NCBI GenBank assembly: GCA_026400555.1
Contig: JAPLOW010000139.1
Span: 1-42,905, forward strand
Source of the DNA: Hyphomicrobiales bacterium
GTDB lineage: Bacteria; Pseudomonadota; Alphaproteobacteria; Rhizobiales; Beijerinckiaceae
Reading direction: 5' to 3'
Length of the DNA stretch: 42,905 bases
In this document: one piece after another, positions 35,221 to 42,905 of the stretch
How the letters are laid out: each line of letters starts with the position of its first letter
How positions within the stretch are numbered: position 1 is the stretch's first letter
Notes under the pieces: model-generated
Told to the model about the DNA's origin: nothing
The model's database searches: none
What the model saw: only the letters and a program-made list of their open reading frames with translations
Made by a program: the position numbers and the translations under genes

Positions 35221-35700
35221 ATGTTCAGGCGTATGTTGCTTGCGAGTGGGGTTGCCACCGCGATGCTTGTGCCGATGGCCAGTTTTTCGGGCGTGCTGGC
35301 CCAATCGAATGTCTGCGAGCAATTGGGCACGCTCCTGAAACAGCGCCAGTCCCTGATGGAGCGGGTCAACGGGCTCGGGCGCAAGCGCGTCGACCCGAAT
35401 GTGGCCTGCAAGGCCTTCAGCGACCTGGCCAGCAACGGGGCCCGCACCATCGCCTTCCTGAAGGACAACAAGGAATGGTGCCAGGTTCCGGACGAGTTCG
35501 CCAACAATGTGAACAGCAGCCAGGGCCAGATCGTGAAAGTGCGCGGCCAGGCCTGCAATGCAGCCAGGCAGCAGGCGACCATGCTGCGTCAGGCCCGCGA
35601 ACAGCAGCAGCGCCAGGCGCAGGGGCAGGACAACAGCACCTTTGGCGGCATTGACGGGTTTTCGGGCGGGCCGTGGCGGGTGCCACAAGGCGCGCTGTGA
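35221..35700 (+). CDS. Conserved secreted protein of unknown function
   Basis: A 159-residue exported protein with a clear signal peptide (MFRRMLLASGVATAMLVPMA, cleaved near VLAQS). The mature part has four Cys (SNVCEQLG, NVACKAF, KEWCQVP, GQACNAA), which could make two disulfides, and a Gln-rich helical stretch REQQQRQAQGQ near the end. I do not recognise a named domain. A five-codon frame at 35204-35221 (MRGKS) with an AGGA-type site overlaps its ATG (TGATG). A -10-like TATAAA is at 35155-35160. It overlaps or adjoins ubiA. Confidence 0.75.
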   Translation: MFRRMLLASGVATAMLVPMASFSGVLAQSNVCEQLGTLLKQRQSLMERVNGLGRKRVDPNVACKAFSDLASNGARTIAFLKDNKEWCQVPDEFANNVNSSQGQIVKVRGQACNAARQQATMLRQAREQQQRQAQGQDNSTFGGIDGFSGGPWRVPQGAL

Positions 35701-35735
35701 GCACAAGCGGCTCCGGCCGACCTGATGCTCATGGG

Positions 35736-36701
35736 ATGACCCAGCCATCATCCCTCCCGGATGCAAGGCGCGGCAACTGGGTCGATACGTTCGCTCCGCC
35801 GGCCACGCGCCCCTATCTCAAACTCGCGCGGCTTGACCGGCCGATCGGCTATTGGCTTCTGCTCTTGCCATGCTGGTGGGCTGCCGGCCTCGCCGCCATG
35901 CACGTCGCCAGCCTCTCGCCTGCCGGAACGCCTGTCAGCGTGTTGCTGCCCAACCTCTGGCACATGGCGCTGTTCTACATCGGCGCCGTGGTCATGCGCG
36001 GCGCCGGCTGTACCGGCAACGACATCGTCGACCGCGATCTTGACCGGCAGGTGGCGCGCACGCGCAACCGTCCGCTGCCGGCCGGCGAGGTGACCACGCA
36101 ACAGGCGGTGGTCTGGCTGATCGCGCTGTCGCTGGTCGGCCTTGCGGTTCTGCTGCAGTTCAACGCGTTCACGATCGTGCTTGGCGCATCTTCGCTGGTG
36201 ATCGTGGCAATCTATCCCTTCATGAAGCGCGTCACCGGCATGCCGCAGGCCGTGCTCGGCCTCGCCTTCTCCTGGGGTGCGCTGGTGGGCTGGAGCGCCG
36301 TCTTCGGTTCGCTCGCGCTGGCGCCGGTCCTGCTCTATGCCGCAGCGGTGTTCTGGACGATCGGCTATGACACGATCTATGCGCTGCAAGACATCGAGGA
36401 TGATGCCATGGTCGGCATCAAGTCATCGGCCCGCACCTTCGGCGGCCATGCGCAGCTCGCCATCGGCCTGTGCTACGCTCTGACTGTGCTGCTGGTCCTC
36501 GGCAGTGTGATGGCGGTGGGCGGCGGGCTGGTTGCGCTCGCAGGGCTCGCCCTGTTCGCCACGCATCTGATGCTGCAGGTTCGCGCCCTTGCGCAGCCGA
36601 ATCCGGCGCTTGCGCTGGCGTTGTTCCGTTCGAACCGGACCGCCGGCCTTCTGCTCACCGCGGGGCTGTGCCTCGATCCGCTGTGGCGGATCACGATCTG
36701 A
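35736..36701 (+). CDS. ubiA: 4-hydroxybenzoate octaprenyltransferase
   Basis: About 321 residues, an inner-membrane prenyltransferase of ubiquinone synthesis that attaches the polyprenyl chain to 4-hydroxybenzoate. Both Asp-rich Mg-diphosphate motifs are present: GNDIVDRDLDRQVARTRNRPL and GYDTIYALQDIEDDAMVGIKS. Eight or so hydrophobic helices follow the N-terminal PYLKLARLDRPIGYWLLLLPCWW. GTG 35697 is an in-frame alternative that overlaps the previous stop (GTGA) and would couple translation; ATG 36 bases later gives the family's usual N-terminus. Confidence 0.94.
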   Translation: MTQPSSLPDARRGNWVDTFAPPATRPYLKLARLDRPIGYWLLLLPCWWAAGLAAMHVASLSPAGTPVSVLLPNLWHMALFYIGAVVMRGAGCTGNDIVDRDLDRQVARTRNRPLPAGEVTTQQAVVWLIALSLVGLAVLLQFNAFTIVLGASSLVIVAIYPFMKRVTGMPQAVLGLAFSWGALVGWSAVFGSLALAPVLLYAAAVFWTIGYDTIYALQDIEDDAMVGIKSSARTFGGHAQLAIGLCYALTVLLVLGSVMAVGGGLVALAGLALFATHLMLQVRALAQPNPALALALFRSNRTAGLLLTAGLCLDPLWRITI

Positions 36702-36708
36702 GCACGCC

Positions 36709-37275
36709 TCAGACGACGCCGCCGCGCGACAGTTCGTGACCGAGCACCGCGATCGTTTCGAGTCGCGGGCGCATACTCTTGCGGCGCATCAGGAAGCGCG
36801 GGCGGCGATGGCGCAGGAAGGCGTGCTGCCGGCGAAGATGCAGCGGGCCGAGCGCGACCGGGCCGATCTGGGGATAGGGATTGGACATGGCGCCGTCAGC
36901 CGCCTGCAGCAGCAGGGGCAGCGCTGTCGCCTTACCGGCGCTGCGCCAGGCGGCGATCGCATCGTCCTCGTCGAGCACCGCGATCACCAGATCACGCCCT
37001 CCCCCGGCTGTCAGGAAGATCTCGAACAGGCTGGAGGTAAGGTCGTGATGCTGGAGGCGCAGGCCGACGCCGGTCCAGTTCATGGCCGGCCGGATGATCC
37101 GGACGCCCTCGATGCGCTGGATCGGAGCGGACGTGGCCGCGGCAAGCGCAGGCATCACCGCAACCGGGTCTCCCAGCGAGGGCTCCGATGCGGGGCCGAT
37201 GTGGTCAACCAGGTCCGGCCGGTTGCTGCGGCCGGACCTGATCTGCGACGAACGGTTCGCCATATAACGCCTCAT
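36709..37275 (-). CDS. DUF6101 family protein
   Basis: A 188-residue protein of unknown function. The pattern GVRIIRPAMNWTGVGLRL, FLTAGGGRDLVIAVLDEDD, AIAAWRSAGKATALPLLLQA and the basic tail RRQHAFLRHRRPRFLMRRK fits the Hyphomicrobiales DUF6101 family, whose genes commonly neighbour ubiA. No signal peptide or membrane helix is seen. It is convergent with ubiA, seven bases apart. ATG 37263 is a possible shorter start. Confidence 0.7.
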   Translation of the reverse strand: MRRYMANRSSQIRSGRSNRPDLVDHIGPASEPSLGDPVAVMPALAAATSAPIQRIEGVRIIRPAMNWTGVGLRLQHHDLTSSLFEIFLTAGGGRDLVIAVLDEDDAIAAWRSAGKATALPLLLQAADGAMSNPYPQIGPVALGPLHLRRQHAFLRHRRPRFLMRRKSMRPRLETIAVLGHELSRGGVV

Positions 37276-37437
37276 TTTCCCTGCAGACGGGCCGCTTTTT
37301 GTGTGGTGCGGCCTTGTTCTGTCACTGGCGACGATGGCTCACAGCAGTGCTCAACGCCTTAAGGCATTGCGTTAAAGGGAGGTTTCAGCGCTGGTTTTGG
37401 GCGGTATGCTTGACCAAAGTTTAGGAAACTTGCGCAA

Positions 37438-38289
37438 ATGCGCCACACCGCCCAGAACGAGCCGATGATCGACCTTTCGCCGCAAGGACTTGACCGCCTG
37501 CTCGCCGAATCCGTGCGCGTCGCAACCGCAGCCGGAGACATGGCAATGCGGTATTTCAGGCCCGGCGCCAGCACATTGGCGCGCATCTGGAGCAAGGATG
37601 GCGGCTCGCCGGTGACCGAGGCCGACATCGCGGTCGACAACTTCCTGAAGGCGCGCTGCGGCGACATCGTTCCGGCCGCGCGCTGGCTTTCCGAAGAAAC
37701 GGTGGATGACCCGGCGCGGCTTGGCAACAGGCTGGTCTGGGTTGTCGATCCCATCGACGGCACCCGTGCCTTCATGGCCGGCCTGCCCGACTGGGGTGTC
37801 TGCGTTGCTCTGCTGGCGGACAACAAGCCGGTTCTCGGCGTCGTGCATGCGCCGGCCCTGGGCGCGACCTATGCGGCCAGCCTCGGACAGGGCGCGACCC
37901 GCAATGCCGGCGAGATTCGGACCCGGGCACCGGCTGACGGACAGCCGCGCATTGCGGGCCCGCAGCCGATGCTCGAAGCGCTGGCCAAGGTCTATGCCTT
38001 CGACGCGCAGCCGAAGGTGCCGTCGCTGGCGCTACGGCTCGCCCGGATCGCGGAGGGATCGCTCGACGGTGGTCTGATCTCGCCTGATTCGCGCGATTGG
38101 GATCTGGCCGCCGCCGACCTCATCCTCAGCGAGGCTGGGGGCACGGTGACCACTCTGGCTGGTGACTGTCTGGTCTTCAACCGCGTCCGCCCTGTCCATG
38201 CGACGCTGGTGGCGGCCGGGCATGGCACCCACCCGGCGCTTCTCGCTGCGGCAAACGCCATGCGGGACCATGCTTTTTCGCGCCGTTGA
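37438..38289 (+). CDS. Inositol-monophosphatase-family phosphatase (CysQ-like)
   Basis: A 283-residue Mg-dependent phosphatase. Metal-site motifs are WLSEET (Glu), WVVDPIDGTRAFMAGLPDWGV and the C-terminal DSRDWDLAAADLILSEAGG. Family members act on 3'-phosphoadenosine 5'-phosphate (CysQ) or inositol phosphates; alphaproteobacterial members next to DUF4170 and lipid A genes are usually annotated CysQ-like. Start at ATG 37438; ATG 37465 is a possible alternative. The phosphatase is cytoplasmic, with no signal peptide. Confidence 0.88.
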   Translation: MRHTAQNEPMIDLSPQGLDRLLAESVRVATAAGDMAMRYFRPGASTLARIWSKDGGSPVTEADIAVDNFLKARCGDIVPAARWLSEETVDDPARLGNRLVWVVDPIDGTRAFMAGLPDWGVCVALLADNKPVLGVVHAPALGATYAASLGQGATRNAGEIRTRAPADGQPRIAGPQPMLEALAKVYAFDAQPKVPSLALRLARIAEGSLDGGLISPDSRDWDLAAADLILSEAGGTVTTLAGDCLVFNRVRPVHATLVAAGHGTHPALLAAANAMRDHAFSRR

Positions 38290-38376
38290 CGCTCCCGCAG
38301 GCGCGCTGGCCTCTCGCAAGAACCGGCGCGATAGCGTATCGCAGCCTGAGTGACGCCATTGCATCGGGGAGCGCCC

Positions 38377-38613
38377 ATGGTTGATTCAACACCGCAGAAA
38401 CAATTGCCGCACCTCGTATTTGGCGGCGAACTGGCCCATCTCGATGGCGTCGAGTTCCGGGACCTGTCCAAGCTCGACATCGTCGGAATCTTTCCGAACT
38501 ACGCCAGCGCCCATGCGGCCTGGAAGGCGAAGGCGCAGGCCTCGGTGGACAATGCCCACATGCGCTATTTCGTCGTGCACCTGCACCGCATGCTCGACCC
38601 ATCGAAGCCCTGA
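38377..38613 (+). CDS. DUF4170 family protein
   Basis: A 78-residue small alphaproteobacterial protein. Conserved parts are LPHLVFGGELAHLDGVEFRD and IVGIFPNYASAHAAWKAKAQ, then MRYFVVHLHRMLDP. The function is unknown; it is typically encoded just before the DUF374 acyltransferase gene, as here (18-base gap). ATG 38377 with GGGGAG upstream is chosen over the in-frame ATG 38350. Confidence 0.82.
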   Translation: MVDSTPQKQLPHLVFGGELAHLDGVEFRDLSKLDIVGIFPNYASAHAAWKAKAQASVDNAHMRYFVVHLHRMLDPSKP

Positions 38614-38631
38614 GCAGGGCCAGACGGTCCG

Positions 38632-39399
38632 ATGGCGCTTGCGATCCTCAAAAAGCCGCTCGTACAGGAGGCCGTTGGCCGCCTTCTGGCCAGCTATCTG
38701 CGGCTGGTGCAGAAGACCAACCGGATCAGCATCGCGCCCGAGGGCGTCTATGAGACAAGGGTGCGGCCCGACCTGCCGGTGATCGTCGCCATGTGGCATG
38801 GCCAGCATCTGATGGTGCCCTACGGACGCCCGGACTGGATGAATGCATCCTCGCTGGTGTCGCGCCACGGGGACGGCGAGTTCAACGCCATCGCCCTGCG
38901 CCAACTGGGCATTGGCGCGATCCGAGGATCGGGAGCCCATGGCCGCAAGGTGCGCGAAAAGGGCGGCATCAGCGCCTTTATGGCGATGACACGGGCGCTG
39001 GCCGCGGGGCAGACGATGGTCCTGACCGCCGATGTGCCCAAGATCGCGCGGGTTGCGGGCGCGGGAATCGTGAAGCTGGCCCAGGTCTCGGGCCGCCCGA
39101 TCTACCCGGTCGCCGTCACCACCAGCCGCCGCTATTCGGCGCGCAACTGGGACGCGACGACCATCGGCCTGCCCTTTGGGCGCTGCGCCATTGTGGTCGG
39201 GGATGCGATCCATGTCGCGCGCGACGCCGACGAGGCCGCGATCGAGGCGGCGCGGCTGGCGATCGAGGCCGGGCTTGACGCAGTCCATGCCCATGCCTTC
39301 GCCATGGTTGGGCGTGATGATCCTGCCGAGGCCATGATCGCCGCAAACCGCGCGCAGGCGGCCGCCAAACGCGCGCAGCAACAGGCGTCGCAATCATGA
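38632..39399 (+). CDS. DUF374 lysophospholipid-acyltransferase-like protein
   Basis: A 255-residue membrane-associated protein. DUF374 segments: VIVAMWHGQHLMVPY, SRHGDGEFNAIALRQLG, IRGSGAHGRKVREKGG and VLTADVPKIARVAGAGIVKLAQVSGRPIYPV. The family is thought to transfer acyl chains in envelope lipid synthesis, and its gene precedes waaA in many Alphaproteobacteria. The C-terminus is an Ala/Gln-rich helix. It overlaps waaA by four bases (ATGA). Confidence 0.88.
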   Translation: MALAILKKPLVQEAVGRLLASYLRLVQKTNRISIAPEGVYETRVRPDLPVIVAMWHGQHLMVPYGRPDWMNASSLVSRHGDGEFNAIALRQLGIGAIRGSGAHGRKVREKGGISAFMAMTRALAAGQTMVLTADVPKIARVAGAGIVKLAQVSGRPIYPVAVTTSRRYSARNWDATTIGLPFGRCAIVVGDAIHVARDADEAAIEAARLAIEAGLDAVHAHAFAMVGRDDPAEAMIAANRAQAAAKRAQQQASQS

Positions 39400-40697
39400 C
39401 GCGCAGCCCATGGCAATTGCGGCTCTACCGTGCCGCCACACGTCTGGCCCAGCCGGCTGCCGGAGTGATCCTCCGTCAGCGCCTGAAGAAGGGAAAGGAA
39501 GACCCGGTGCGCCTCAAGGAGCGCATGGGCGTGGCCAGCATGGCGCGTCCGCAAGGTCCTCTGGTCTGGCTGCACGGCGCCAGCGTTGGGGAAACGGTCT
39601 CGATGATCCCGATCATCGAACAGCTGCAGGAGCGCGGCATCCACGTGCTGGTGACATCGGGAACCGTCACCTCGGCACGGGTCATGGCCGAGCGGCTGCC
39701 GGCGGCAGCGCTGCACCAGTTCATCCCGCTCGACACGCCAGGCTTCATGCAGCGCTTCCTGAGCCACTGGCATCCCGCCATCGGCGTGATGGTGGAATCA
39801 GAGTTGTGGCCAAACCTGATCGTGGAGGCCACCAAGGCGGATGTTCCCCTGATGCTGCTCAACGGCCGCATGTCGGAACGCTCCTATGCACGCTGGATGA
39901 AGCAGCCGGGGATGGCCCATGCCCTGCTCTCGCGCTTCGATGTGGTGATGGCGCAGTCACAACGCGACGGCGAGCGCTTCTCGCGGCTGGGCGCGCCGCG
40001 CGTCATGCTGGGCGGCAATCTCAAATACGATGTCACGCCGCCGCCGGCCGATCCGGCCGCGCTGGCGATGCTGCAGGGCGTCACCTCGGGGCGGCCGATC
40101 TGGGTGGCGGCCAGCACCCATCCCGGCGAGGAGGAGATGATCATCGATGCGCATCGGCGCGTCGCGGAGCGGCTGCCGGGGCTGCTCACCATCATCGCAC
40201 CCCGGCATCCGCAGCGCGGACAGGACATCGCGGCGCTGGCGCTGGCCGAAGGGCTGGCGAGCGGCTGCCGGTCGACCGGGCTTGCCCCCGACCGCGCCTT
40301 CGACGTCTATGTGGCCGATACGGTCGGCGAGCTCGGCCTGTTCTACAGGCTGGCGCCGGTCTGCTATCTCGGCGGTTCGCTGGTGCCACATGGCGGGCAA
40401 AACCCGATCGAGGCAGCGAAGCTGAGCGCCGCGATCGTGCATGGTCCGCATATCCACAACTTCATCGACGTCTTCGCCTCGCTCGATGACGGCGGAGGGG
40501 CGGTCAAGGTCCAGGATACGGGCGCGCTGGCCGGGCAGGTCCTGTACTGGCTGACCCATGCCAACGAGGCCCGGACAACAGGCCGGCTCGCGGCGCAGGG
40601 CGTCGCCGCGCTGACGGGGGCGACCGACCGCATCATGCAGGCCATAGACCCGCTGCTGGCGCGGGCGGGGCTCATGGCCCGTCGGGCCGAGCCGTGA
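39396..40697 (+). CDS. waaA: 3-deoxy-D-manno-octulosonic acid (Kdo) transferase
   Basis: A 433-residue inner-membrane-anchored GT30 glycosyltransferase that adds Kdo to lipid A precursors. Segments: RLKERMGVAS, WLHGASVGETVSMIPI (acceptor-side Glu), ESELWPNLIVEA, LLNGRMSERSYARW, GNLKYD, ASTHPGEEEMI, IAPRHPQRG, and the donor-site region YLGGSLVPHGGQNPIEAAKL. The length is normal. It overlaps its neighbours on both sides, in the order DUF374-waaA-lpxK. Confidence 0.95.
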   Translation: MTRSPWQLRLYRAATRLAQPAAGVILRQRLKKGKEDPVRLKERMGVASMARPQGPLVWLHGASVGETVSMIPIIEQLQERGIHVLVTSGTVTSARVMAERLPAAALHQFIPLDTPGFMQRFLSHWHPAIGVMVESELWPNLIVEATKADVPLMLLNGRMSERSYARWMKQPGMAHALLSRFDVVMAQSQRDGERFSRLGAPRVMLGGNLKYDVTPPPADPAALAMLQGVTSGRPIWVAASTHPGEEEMIIDAHRRVAERLPGLLTIIAPRHPQRGQDIAALALAEGLASGCRSTGLAPDRAFDVYVADTVGELGLFYRLAPVCYLGGSLVPHGGQNPIEAAKLSAAIVHGPHIHNFIDVFASLDDGGGAVKVQDTGALAGQVLYWLTHANEARTTGRLAAQGVAALTGATDRIMQAIDPLLARAGLMARRAEP

Positions 40698-41701
40698 TGC
40701 GCGCGCCCGCCTTCTGGTGGACGACCCCGCCCGGCCTGACCGCGCGGCTGCTTCAGCCTCTGGCAACGCTCTACAGCGCCGCCACCTTGCGCCGGATGCG
40801 CCGGCCGGGCGTAAAGGTCGGCTGCCCGGTGATCTGCGTCGGCAACTTCACCAGCGGCGGCGCGGGCAAGACGCCGACGGCGCTGCTCCTCGCCAGCCTT
40901 TTGGTCGCGCGCGGCGAACGTCCGGTGTTCCTGAGTCGGGGCTATGGCGGCTCGGTGCGATTTGCGACGCGGGTGGACCCTTCGCGGCACAGTGCGACCG
41001 AGGTCGGCGATGAACCGCTGCTGCTGGCGCAGGCTGCGCCAACCATCGTGTCGCGCGACCGGGTTGCGGGGGCGGCAAAAGCGCTGGAAGCCGGCGCCAG
41101 CGTAATCATCATGGATGATGGACTGCAGAATCCCGACATCGAGAAGACACTCACCCTTGCCGTCATCGACGGCCAGAGCGGCTTCGGCAATGGTTTGGCC
41201 CATCCTGCCGGGCCGCTGCGGGCGGTTGCAGCGCTTCAGGCCAGCCAGGTCAACGCAGTCATCCTGATCGGCCCCGGCGAGGACGGCGCACGTGCGGCGG
41301 ACCTCACGGGCCTGCCGGTTATCACAGCGGAGTTGGTGCCTTCGCCTGCCGCCACCGCGAGCCTCACAGGACGCCGCGTGTTCGCCATGGCCGGGATCGG
41401 GTTGCCCGACAAGTTCCGCACCACCTTGCGGGCCTGCGGCGCGGACATCGTCGGGGAGCATATCGTCGCCGATCATGCGCCCTACAGCGCAAGCGATCTC
41501 GAACGGGTTGGCGCGACCGCCGCAAGCCTTGACGCACTGGTCGCGACAACGGCGAAGGACCGGGCGCGGATCGGTTCCGACCTGCCGCACTCCTTGCGCG
41601 GGCGGCTCGTCGTCGTGGAGGTCACGCTTGTGCCGGTCGGCGGCATGGACAGGCTGAACGCCCTGCTCGACACCTGCTTCAGCGCTTCTGCAACCGGTTG
41701 A
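40694..41701 (+). CDS. lpxK: Tetraacyldisaccharide 4'-kinase
   Basis: A 335-residue membrane-associated kinase that phosphorylates the lipid A precursor. The P-loop is VGNFTSGGAGKTPTALLLA, followed by RPVFLSRGYGGS, GDEPLLLAQAAP, and the catalytic-region IIMDDGLQNPDIEKTL. The start may be GTG 40694, overlapping the waaA stop, or the next codon, ATG 40697. The last 23 bases overlap the convergent DUF2093 gene. Confidence 0.95.
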   Translation: MMRAPAFWWTTPPGLTARLLQPLATLYSAATLRRMRRPGVKVGCPVICVGNFTSGGAGKTPTALLLASLLVARGERPVFLSRGYGGSVRFATRVDPSRHSATEVGDEPLLLAQAAPTIVSRDRVAGAAKALEAGASVIIMDDGLQNPDIEKTLTLAVIDGQSGFGNGLAHPAGPLRAVAALQASQVNAVILIGPGEDGARAADLTGLPVITAELVPSPAATASLTGRRVFAMAGIGLPDKFRTTLRACGADIVGEHIVADHAPYSASDLERVGATAASLDALVATTAKDRARIGSDLPHSLRGRLVVVEVTLVPVGGMDRLNALLDTCFSASATG

Positions 41702-41900
41702 GGCGGGCCAGCACCGCGGCGGGCGAGGCATAAGCCTCGTTGAGGTCGATGGACCAGTAGCGCAATTCCTCGATCGGAATGCGCACGCCGGTGACGGCGC
41801 AGCGCACATAAGTCCCCTGCTTCAGGACAGCGAATTCGCCGTCACCGAAACTGAGCACTGCCTCCTGCCCGCCCAGAAACGGCGTTTCATGCCGGTTCAT
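41679..41900 (-). CDS. DUF2093 family protein
   Basis: A 73-residue small protein: FLGGQEAVLSFGDGEFAVLK, GTYVRCAVTGVRIPIEELRYW and SIDLNEAYASPAAVLAR, the usual DUF2093 pattern in Hyphomicrobiales. The function is unknown; the paired segments suggest a small beta fold. ATG 41900 gives the family start NRHETPF. It is convergent with and overlaps the end of lpxK, an arrangement that could produce antisense effects. Confidence 0.82.
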   Translation of the reverse strand: MNRHETPFLGGQEAVLSFGDGEFAVLKQGTYVRCAVTGVRIPIEELRYWSIDLNEAYASPAAVLARLNRLQKR

Positions 41901-42031
41901 TGCGCTCGCTCCCCATTTTTGCAAAAGTGCGATAGCATGTCAGCTTCATCGTTGGAATGTCCTGATTGAGGGACGTATGTGGACAGGGACACCGGGTGGC
42001 AGGCGCATTTCCGAAACTCCGGTCAACTGCA

Positions 42032-42895
42032 ATGATCATCCGCAGGTTTGCCGGAGGCTTTCTTGGCGCGACGCTGATCGCGAGGCTGATCCTGCCCGCA
42101 GTGGTCGGTCCTGCGAGGGCAGACGTGCTACCCGAAATGGTTCGCATTCCTGCGGAAGACGTGGAGCTGGCTGCGGCGCTCTATCGTCCCCAGGGCACCG
42201 GGCCTCATCCGGCCGTGATCGCGCTGCATGGCTGCGGCGGCCTGTTCAATTCAGCCGGCCTGCCCTCGGCCCGGCACGCTGATTGGGGCCAGAGGCTGGC
42301 GGCCAAGGGCTTTCTCGTCCTGATGCCGGACAGTTTCAGGTCACGCGGCCTTGGCTCGCAGTGCGGCACCGTCAACAGGAGCGTGCGGGCGGGCCGCGAA
42401 CGGGTCGCCGACGTGCTAGCCGCCAAGACATGGCTTCAGGCGCGCAGTGATGTGAAGCCCAGTGCCGTCTCGCTGCTGGGCTGGTCCAATGGCGGGTCCA
42501 CCGTGCTGGCCGCGATCCGCAAGGACCGAAGGCCGGCTGACCTGTCCCCCGACCTTGCGCGGGCCGTCGCCTTCTATCCGGGCTGCCGGGGTCAGGCTGA
42601 ATCGGCCGGGTTCAAGGCGCGCCTGCCGCTGCTCATCCTGATGGGCGAGGCGGATGACTGGACGCCGGCCGCGCCCTGCAAGACCCTCGTCGAGGCTGCC
42701 GCTGCCCGTGGCGAGTCCGTGCTCCTCAAGCTTTACCCGGATGCGTTTCACGACTTCGACCATCCCGGCCGTCCAGTGACCCAGCGCAGCGACCTCGCCT
42801 TCAGCGCTGATGGCAGCGGCATGGCCCATGCCGGCACCAACCCCAGCGCACGTGCAGACGCGCTGGAGCGCGTGCCGGCCTTCCTGGCGCGCTGA
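42032..42895 (+). CDS. Exported dienelactone-hydrolase-like protein
   Basis: About 287 residues of an alpha/beta hydrolase. The N-terminus MIIRRFAGGFLGATLIARLI is a signal peptide, cleaved near ARADV. The oxyanion segment is IALHGCGGLFN, the nucleophile elbow LLGWSNGGSTVL with Ser, the acid in LLILMGEADDWTPA and the base in YPDAFHDFDHPG. Two Cys (SQCGTV, YPGCRG) may form a disulfide, as in secreted members. The substrate is unknown. ATG 42032 is chosen over 41966 because it starts the signal peptide. Confidence 0.88.
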   Translation: MIIRRFAGGFLGATLIARLILPAVVGPARADVLPEMVRIPAEDVELAAALYRPQGTGPHPAVIALHGCGGLFNSAGLPSARHADWGQRLAAKGFLVLMPDSFRSRGLGSQCGTVNRSVRAGRERVADVLAAKTWLQARSDVKPSAVSLLGWSNGGSTVLAAIRKDRRPADLSPDLARAVAFYPGCRGQAESAGFKARLPLLILMGEADDWTPAAPCKTLVEAAAARGESVLLKLYPDAFHDFDHPGRPVTQRSDLAFSADGSGMAHAGTNPSARADALERVPAFLAR

Positions 42896-42905
42896 ACCGA
42901 AGCTA

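Noticed and set aside
34819-35766. 315-residue minus-strand frame across the rsmE start and the secreted protein gene
   Set aside because: It has no motif and lies antisense to a gene with a clear signal peptide; only its tail coincides with an rsmE frame by chance of the deletion.
40364-41809. 481-residue minus-strand frame opposite waaA and lpxK
   Set aside because: It spans two well-supported genes antisense and has no family resemblance.
1-42905. CRISPR arrays, prophage, rRNA or tRNA genes
   Set aside because: No regularly spaced long repeats, phage structural genes, rRNA segments or cloverleaf-like sequences were noticed. The 21-22 bp repeat at 8.6 kb has spacing too short for CRISPR. 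A tRNA scan could not be run.

Overview
The window is GC-rich chromosomal DNA from an alphaproteobacterium, most likely of the order Hyphomicrobiales (Rhizobiales), perhaps near Bosea. The evidence is an Omp25/31-type beta-barrel protein, small alphaproteobacterial families (DUF6101, DUF4170, DUF2093), a DUF374-waaA-lpxK lipid A cluster, and a plant-type gshA beside rsmE and ubiA. The genus is an inference.

Layout. (1) 1-5.1 kb: an intact IS110-type transposase, a frameshifted and truncated Asp/Glu racemase, an amidase, an IS256 remnant and a type B carboxylesterase. (2) 5.2-8.6 kb: a NitT/TauT-type ABC importer (ATPase, binding protein, two different permeases) behind an 11-codon leader ORF. 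(3) 8.6-11.7 kb: a scarred zone with a 21-22 bp periodic repeat upstream of an outer-membrane protein gene, a nonsense-mutated IS630 abutting an IS66 remnant, and a FitA-like antitoxin whose PIN toxin is cut off and joined to a decayed binding-protein gene. (4) 11.75-15.3 kb: a tungstate-type importer (tupB-tupC-tupA, minus strand), divergent from a helix-turn-helix/PBP-like regulator that is followed by a MoeA-like remnant.

(5) 15.4-30.4 kb: about 15 kb devoted almost wholly to uptake, apparently of phosphorus compounds. It holds a PgtC-like three-gene ABC importer (minus strand), a Na/Pi cotransporter with a PhoU-like tail (minus strand), a coupled phnD-phnC-phnE-phnE2 operon with a Pho-box-like site, two tandem paralogous binding proteins separated by a strong hairpin, and an AfuB/AfuC-like fused permease and ATPase. 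No C-P lyase or phosphonatase gene lies in the window, so the cluster imports substrates that must be processed elsewhere.

(6) 30.4-35.0 kb: an IS3 fragment, a gene-poor stretch, an Flp-type pilin, intact gshA, then two damaged genes (a YbdK-type ligase and rsmE) flanking a strongly AT-rich island. (7) 35.2-42.9 kb: ordinary core genes, namely a secreted small protein, ubiA, DUF6101, a CysQ-like phosphatase, DUF4170, the DUF374 acyltransferase-waaA-lpxK operon, DUF2093 and an exported dienelactone-hydrolase-like protein.

Two themes stand out. Several importers for oxyanions and phosphorylated compounds sit next to one another. There are also many small lesions (single stops, one-base shifts, short deletions) outside the core operons. 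Family names come from reading the translations and recalling the families; no search was run. Features were read by eye, so short sites carry low confidence.
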